64,000 bases of DNA from Pohlia nutans (lineage: Eukaryota; Streptophyta; Bryopsida; Bryales; Mniaceae): the NCBI GenBank assembly GCA_022496805.1, contig CM040085.1:22163811-22227810 (forward strand), in the 5' to 3' direction. A program made the translations under genes and the position numbers. The notes under the pieces were generated by a model. It saw only the letters and a program-made list of their open reading frames with translations. It was not told the DNA's origin and made no database searches. Positions 59,035-64,000 of the stretch are shown here, one piece after another (position 1 is the stretch's first letter; every line of letters starts with the position of its first letter).

Positions 59035-59520
59035 CACCCTCAACCCACGCATCTCATGCATATCTACTATATCTATGATCATTGACCCAATTACTTGTCA
59101 ATTGGGTTCGGGCCAACAATTGGGTCATTCCTAAGTTTACTGAAATAATTCCGGAGTATGTTGGAACGAGTTTTACTACACAAAATCTCATGCATCTCTA
59201 CCATCCATTTGTTGTCTCTCCCCTACCAAGGGAGAGACTACAAAAATGCTTTGTTTTCAAGGAGTTACGTGCCTGAACAATATGAACAAGCTGTAAAAGT
59301 AAATCTAGGGTAAATACTAAGGCAGAGACTACGCGACTAGTCACTTGTTGAATCTCACGTATCTCTACCATCCGTTTGTCGAATCTCACGCATCTCTATC
59401 ATCCGTACGATCATTGACCCAATTACTTACTTGTCAACTGAGTTTGGGCTACGAATTCGGTCAGGCCTGAAACAATTCCGGAGCAGGTGTGTGCAAGTTT
59501 TACAGCACAAAATCCTGAAA
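59035..59520 (+). repeat. Direct duplication flanking the left side of the Tc1 element
   Basis: About 59040-59200 and 59365-59520 share atcattgacccaattactt, gtcaactgagttt/gtcaattgggttc, caattccggagya and aagttttac/gagttttac in the same order. Diverged. The part between holds ctctaccatccatttgttg, itself repeated near 59355. Confidence 0.6.
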
Positions 59521-59740
59521 CAATATTATTGTACCCAGTTTACAGGACTCCAATTAGTATAAGATCAATGCAACAGCCTCCATTTGGGCCGGAGATTTCA
59601 CAAATCAGTATCAACAACTGATATGTGGAATTGGGTCAACAACAGATATGCATAATGAGAATCACCTGGAACAACGCTTGCCAAAGCCTCCTATATATCA
59701 TCAGATGACAAAATTAAAGAAATTATTTCATGCTCATGTA

Positions 59741-61067
59741 CAGTTCCCTTCGGAAAGTCTTCGGACAAATCGAATCTAGGGTTCTTCAGAGTTCTCGCAC
59801 TACTGACTTCAAACGGCTCCCATTTCTTCAGCCGGCCTTCAAACCCTAGATTTCTTTTCACAACATGGTGTACACAGGAGAGGAAAAGGCTCAAGTGGTT
59901 GGGATGTTCAAGGGTGGCTGCAGAGTGAGTGAAATTGCCGTTTCTTTAGGTATACCTAAACAGAGTATTTCTGACATTCTGAAGAAGTACCGCATTGAAA
60001 ACACCGTGGAGACCTCGCAACGCAGTGGAAGGCCAAAGAAGTTGTCAGAGCGGGATACTAGAGCAATTGTTCGAGTAGCCAAGCAGAACAGGAGGGCAAC
60101 ATTGGCAGACATCACGAATTCTTCGCCTATCCAAGTAAGTCATACTGTTGTGAGACAAGCATTGAAAGATTCTGGTTTGCAAAGTAGAATTGCTCGCAAA
60201 AAGCCATTTCTTTCACGTGTTCACAAAGAGAAGCGACTTGCTTTTGCGAAAAGTCATGTCAATTGGACCGTAGAGCAGTGGAAGAATGTGATTTGGACAG
60301 ACGAGGCAACCTTTGAAATTGGCAAAAATTTCCGGCAAATTCGGGTGTGGCGTAGCACCAAAGAAACTTACGAACCGGACTGTTTGGCTCCAACTTTCAA
60401 GAGCGGTAGGACTTCAGTGATGATCTGGGGTGCTTTCTACAATAATCTAAGGTCATCATTAGGGTTTATGATACCAGGAAAGCGAACTGCTCTTGATTTT
60501 GTGGATATAGTTTACGAAGGGCCTCTGAAAGAATTTTTGTTGTTAGTTCCTGGGGCAATTCTCATGGAAGATGGTGCTCCTGTGCATCGTAGTCTTGCAC
60601 CAAAAAAATGGAGAGAAGATCGAGGATTGCAGAAGCTTGAATGGCCGGCACAGTCACCAGATTTGAATCCGATTGAAAATGTGTGGGCCATGATGAAGAG
60701 CAGTATACAGAATCGCTCAACACCAATTACAAACATTGCAGACATGAAGATAGCTCTGCAAGAGGTGTGGGTAGGCTTAGACATTGAGAACTTTGAAACT
60801 TTGATTGTAAGTTTGCCCACCAGAATGGCTGCTGTGATCAAGGCCAAGGGAGGAGCAACTCGATGGTAAATTGGTATACTTGCAGAAAGAGATTCTCAAT
60901 TGACTCAAGATTTTTCTTGTATTTTCATGTGTTGGTTGTCGATGAGTATAAAAAATTTGAGGTCAGTGCATGGATTTTGGATTGTGCTACATCAAATTTG
61001 ATGCCAAGTGATGCGACTGTCAAGAGTCAGTTTTCTTGGTTGTCCGAAGACTTTCCGAAGGGGACTG
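59741..61067 (+). mobile_element. Tc1-type (IS630-Tc1-mariner) DNA transposon, complete
   Basis: 1327 bp with inverted ends CAGTTCCCTTCGGAAAGTCT and AGACTTTCCGAAGGGGACTG, extended by tcggacaa/ttgtccga inside, flanked by the TA target duplication (59739-59740, 61068-61069). It holds one uninterrupted transposase gene. Everything needed for a mobile copy appears present in sequence; activity is untested. Confidence 0.95.
59865..60869 (+). CDS. Tc1-type transposase (DD34E)
   Basis: Cuts and pastes the element by binding its inverted ends. 334 residues from ATG 59865 to TAA. N-terminal paired-like helix-turn-helix DNA-binding region (MVYTGEEKAQVVGMFKGG, VSEIAVSLGIPKQSISDILKK), a GRPKK hook-like linker (SGRPKKLSERD), a second helix-turn-helix (ATLADITNSS...VSHTVVRQAL), then the catalytic core: D in VIWTDEATF, D in ILMEDGAPVH, E in SPDLNPIENVW. 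I count 34 residues between the last two, the Tc1 signature, unlike the DD39D of common plant mariner-like elements. Length is normal for the family. No frameshift or stop. Surrounded by its own inverted ends. Confidence 0.95.
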   Translation: MVYTGEEKAQVVGMFKGGCRVSEIAVSLGIPKQSISDILKKYRIENTVETSQRSGRPKKLSERDTRAIVRVAKQNRRATLADITNSSPIQVSHTVVRQALKDSGLQSRIARKKPFLSRVHKEKRLAFAKSHVNWTVEQWKNVIWTDEATFEIGKNFRQIRVWRSTKETYEPDCLAPTFKSGRTSVMIWGAFYNNLRSSLGFMIPGKRTALDFVDIVYEGPLKEFLLLVPGAILMEDGAPVHRSLAPKKWREDRGLQKLEWPAQSPDLNPIENVWAMMKSSIQNRSTPITNIADMKIALQEVWVGLDIENFETLIVSLPTRMAAVIKAKGGATRW

Positions 61068-61114
61068 TACAATAAATCTGGTTATGAATCATATCATAGC
61101 AAAGCATAAGGAAA

Positions 61115-61702
61115 TTAACCCCTAAACGTCAGAGCGTCCAGAAAGTGGACGACTAACAGATTCAAACCCTTCTCATGTTCTCATCAATGTTTGGATGAAA
61201 GTCATCCAATTTTTCGGAGATTCTTCACCAAGTTGTTGTCCTATCCAACGGTTGGATTTAGTCATACTTGATTACATATTTTTCTAAAATTACAAATGTA
61301 GAAGTATGTCAAGTCGCTGACCAAGCCAAAATTGCGTTGACTGTAGTTCAAAAGTGGCCTTGCAAAAATGAGGTCATAGATTTAAGAAACACAAAAATTT
61401 CAAAAAATCACCATGTTTAAGAGTATCTCATTTCAAATTCATTCCGACAAATTTTACTCAAAAAATGTTAAAATTTTGTTTGTAATCGAATTTAGAAGGA
61501 ATTTTTAATTTTAACTTTCAAATTTTATAATTAAATATTGGTTATAGTATTAGTGAATCCAACAGTACGGATGGAATCTAAAATTCAAAATCTAAAACTT
61601 TCATTTGTATACCAATTCCAAAATATTCTTCTAAATAGTACTTTATGATGATTTTTCTCAAATTGTCAATTCCAGGGATACCCTGGTACGTTTAGGGGTT
61701 AA
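61115..61702 (-). mobile_element. TTAA element, group A, copy 2 (588 bp)
   Basis: TTAA at 61115-61118 and 61699-61702; ends CCCCTAAACGTCAGAGCG and cctggtacgtttagggg. Equal in length to copy 1 at 20405-20992 and inverted to it, with few differences visible, so both moved fairly recently. It starts 46 bp after the Tc1 element. Confidence 0.87.
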
Positions 61703-61852
61703 TCAAACTAAATCACTCATGCTTAATTTATAGGAATGACACGTGTGGTGATACAGAGCCACCGGTGGTTCAGTAGAACTGTAAATGGATCTACATTTCC
61801 TTAATTTTGAGGAATCTTCTTTGCCACCCAAAATATTAATTGTACAACAATA

Positions 61853-62063
61853 CTAACGCCTAAACGTCTGAACGTGCTTTTGCGACCAATAGAATATGGT
61901 GTGTTTTGGTTGTATTTGGAATGGATCCACACTTTGAGTTCAAAAAAGAAGTTGAAATTTAAATCAATGCGGCTCCAGTGAGCTATTGAGATCTCAATTT
62001 AGAGTTTCTTGTTGACTTATACGACAATGTATATACTATCCCCATGGGACATTTAAGGGCTAA
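61853..62063 (+). mobile_element. Short TTAA-type relative flanked by CTAA (211 bp)
   Basis: Ends cgcctaaacgtctg and gggacatttaaggg resemble the TTAA elements; the 4-bp flanks are CTAA on both sides (61853-61856, 62060-62063). Non-coding. Possible second case of a non-TTAA target. Confidence 0.55.
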
Positions 62064-63360
62064 ACCTTCTTTGCACATGCATATACGAACATGAGGGCGA
62101 AGTTTGCTACCTTTAAGGGCTTACAAAATCACTTTCTCTTTCATATTGCTTTCGTATCATTATATGTTTTTTTCAAGTTTTGTAAGGACAAGGTGGTTTA
62201 CACATATGGTGTAAAAGCACTCACTTGCGAACCTGTGTATTTTGCCATTATGCCTCTTGCTATCTTTTGAGTTATATTAAGTGCCTCTTCGATGGGCTAT
62301 TTGATGTTCTCCTCAAATGTACCTTTTCGTAAATTTGTGGTGTTACAAAAGTGACTCCCTACTTTCTCGCTACATGTATGCAACTTGAAAATTACCTTCG
62401 GCGACCTTACGCGGCATATCCATCCACGTCAACTTCCACCTAATCTCGTGACTCATCAAGAATCCTATTTGAGCGGTGTAGTGGAAACATCCATAGACTT
62501 CTGTACTAGTATCCACCACCGAAGTTGTTTTCTACCTACCTCCACGTGCGAACGGGGCATTAGTCCCATATTGGTTCAAGGAACGTCTCACATGCATCCG
62601 TGTACCTTCAATTGAATTTGTGTACCCTTGTAATTGGATCTTTCAAAAAACGAGAGTGATTGATCATGAAGTGGGAACCGACAATTGACTAATAAAAATA
62701 CTCTCAACAAATAATTTATTCACAATAGTCTCAGAGTCATTGATACTCACTTACTCTTTACCTTTGAAATTGTATGTAATTTTATATTTTATATTTTTAT
62801 CATACAAAACCTCATATTTTCTATGAGGGTGAAAATTTTCAAACGATTTTGTGAAAATATATAATTTTTACATTTTTATAATAATAATTATAAATAATCA
62901 TAAAAATATTCCAATTTATTTATTTATGTTTTGGTACAAACGCAAAGGAAAAAAATTAAGTATAATTAAAAAAATTCAATCAATAATTTTATTTTTTACA
63001 CCACAAAACATCTTCTTTCGAAATTCATAGAAATTACAAGATTTAATTGAAAGATATGATTTCACTTGAATTCAACTCCACCAAGATGTATCTTTCTCTC
63101 AAAACCTTGTGACACACTTAGAATGTTCTCCAAGATGTTCAAATTGCTTGAATGAATGACCGTAATAGGTACTTCCATCTTAGTCTCCTCTTTGTCCTCG
63201 GGGAGTCACCCCTTGTGTAATTTGAGATACACGTGCATGCAGATAGGGGCTATCACATAATTGAAATATTCCAGGTATATTCCAAGTAGTTTCTCAAATT
63301 ATTCCTTACTTGAATTTAAAGCATCCCATGGATATTACATCTAAAAGTTTATAATTAGGT
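62064..63360. other. Intergenic, no gene seen
   Basis: AT-rich with no supported coding frame. Confidence 0.4.
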
Positions 63361-63758
63361 AAAGATTTTATCTCCCGATGAATAAGATGAACCCTATATT
63401 TGAACTCACGCAGTTTTCTAATTTTTGTCCCGGGGTCTTTGTCCCGGTAGGAAATGAATTTGTGATGAGCTCATTTGGATGGATGATCATCCAAATCTCG
63501 TCAGTGGGGGGAACTGGGAAGCAGTATAAAGCAGACACCAGCTCGCCTGGAAGTGCGTCTCGTTTGTTTGATTTCAAGCGCCGGCCCGTCGCATCGATCT
63601 ACAGCAGTAACTTAGCTTGCAAGGTCTTCCCGCTGCCGTCCTCTCGCACGTTTCTTTGCAAATGTACACCACGATAGAATTGCACTAACTTGCATTCGCT
63701 GTGAGTTCCATGCATTGCTTGTTCTAATTAAGTTAGTTCCTCCTTCGATCACAATTCA

Positions 63759-63983
63759 TCACTCGATCACCCCGGGTAATTTCTCATGACGCTGCTGTGT
63801 CTCTCTAAGTTGCAATTGCGACACGGTCCCTCGCAGATCGACCTGAAAAGCATCATCACCTAACTTCTCCTGCACGAATATTGTGTTGCTTGAATCGATC
63901 GTGAATTTCCCCCTCACTAGGCTGTTCAATTCTCTGACAGGAGACTCAAACGGCGACGAATTATCCGGCAATACGGAGTACAT
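63759..63983 (-). CDS. Hypothetical 74-residue protein or exon at the window edge
   Basis: Minus-strand frame from ATG 63983 to a TGA, preceded directly by an in-frame stop. The composition is protein-like (VRELNSLVRGKFTIDSS, TIFVQEKLGDDAFQVDL) and the base composition is less AT-rich than the region to the left, which suggests a gene begins near the right edge. No family recognised; it may equally be leader sequence. Confidence 0.25.
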   Translation of the reverse strand: MYSVLPDNSSPFESPVRELNSLVRGKFTIDSSNTIFVQEKLGDDAFQVDLRGTVSQLQLRETQQRHEKLPGVIE

Positions 63984-64000
63984 TCACCGTCCATGGCAAC

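Noticed and set aside
1..64000. CRISPR arrays, operons, prokaryotic origins or tRNA/rRNA genes
   Set aside because: Direct repeats seen are transposon or simple-sequence repeats without regular spacers; genes have introns; no cloverleaf or rRNA sequence was recognised by eye. A tRNAscan-type search would settle the tRNA question.

Overview
The window is nuclear DNA of a land plant. Evidence: an intron-split TIR-NBS-LRR receptor, a chromodomain Ty3/gypsy retrotransposon with GT-AG introns in the neighbouring genes, a plant-type inositol polyphosphate 5-phosphatase, a plant rhomboid-like protein with a Cys-rich tail, an S1-domain protein of chloroplast type, and interstitial (TTTAGGG)n telomere-type repeats. 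A seedless plant such as a moss would fit the mixture of a TNL receptor with Tc1-type and TTAA-flanked transposons, but that placement is inference and not proven here.

Layout. 1-5.2 kb: a six-exon TIR-NBS-LRR gene on the plus strand with an in-frame stop in the NB-ARC region. 5.2-17.3 kb: a transposon block. Two inverted arms of about 1.6-1.7 kb (6461-6618 plus 12493-14046, against 15458-17070) enclose exon-like fragments of an unidentified gene; a 5.9-kb chromovirus with near-identical LTRs and a 5-bp target duplication sits inside the left arm. 17.3-38 kb: gene-free AT-rich DNA packed with short non-autonomous elements. The most striking are at least five sequence groups flanked by TTAA with ends like CCCCTAAACG, which look like piggyBac-type MITEs; others have 3-bp target duplications, some nested three deep, and there is a short SINE-like repeat with an (ATCT)n tail. 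38-54 kb: a gene island with a 5-phosphatase (+), a rhomboid-like gene (-), an intronless bL12 organellar ribosomal protein gene (-) and a three-S1-domain RNA-binding protein (+). 53.4-64 kb: more TTAA elements, tandem repeats, and a complete Tc1-type (DD34E) transposon with intact transposase, terminal inverted repeats and TA target duplication.

Functionally the host genes are ordinary housekeeping or defence genes: phosphoinositide signalling, intramembrane proteolysis, and two organelle-translation genes (bL12 and the S1 protein) arranged head to head across a short promoter region that carries a telo-box. They share no operon-like logic. The main biological interest is the transposon content: TTAA-specific MITEs with no transposase in the window, Tc1 DD34E in a plant, and an inverted-repeat element carrying host exons. 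Splice sites and exon joins were derived by hand from GT-AG sites and phase agreement; none is supported by transcript data.
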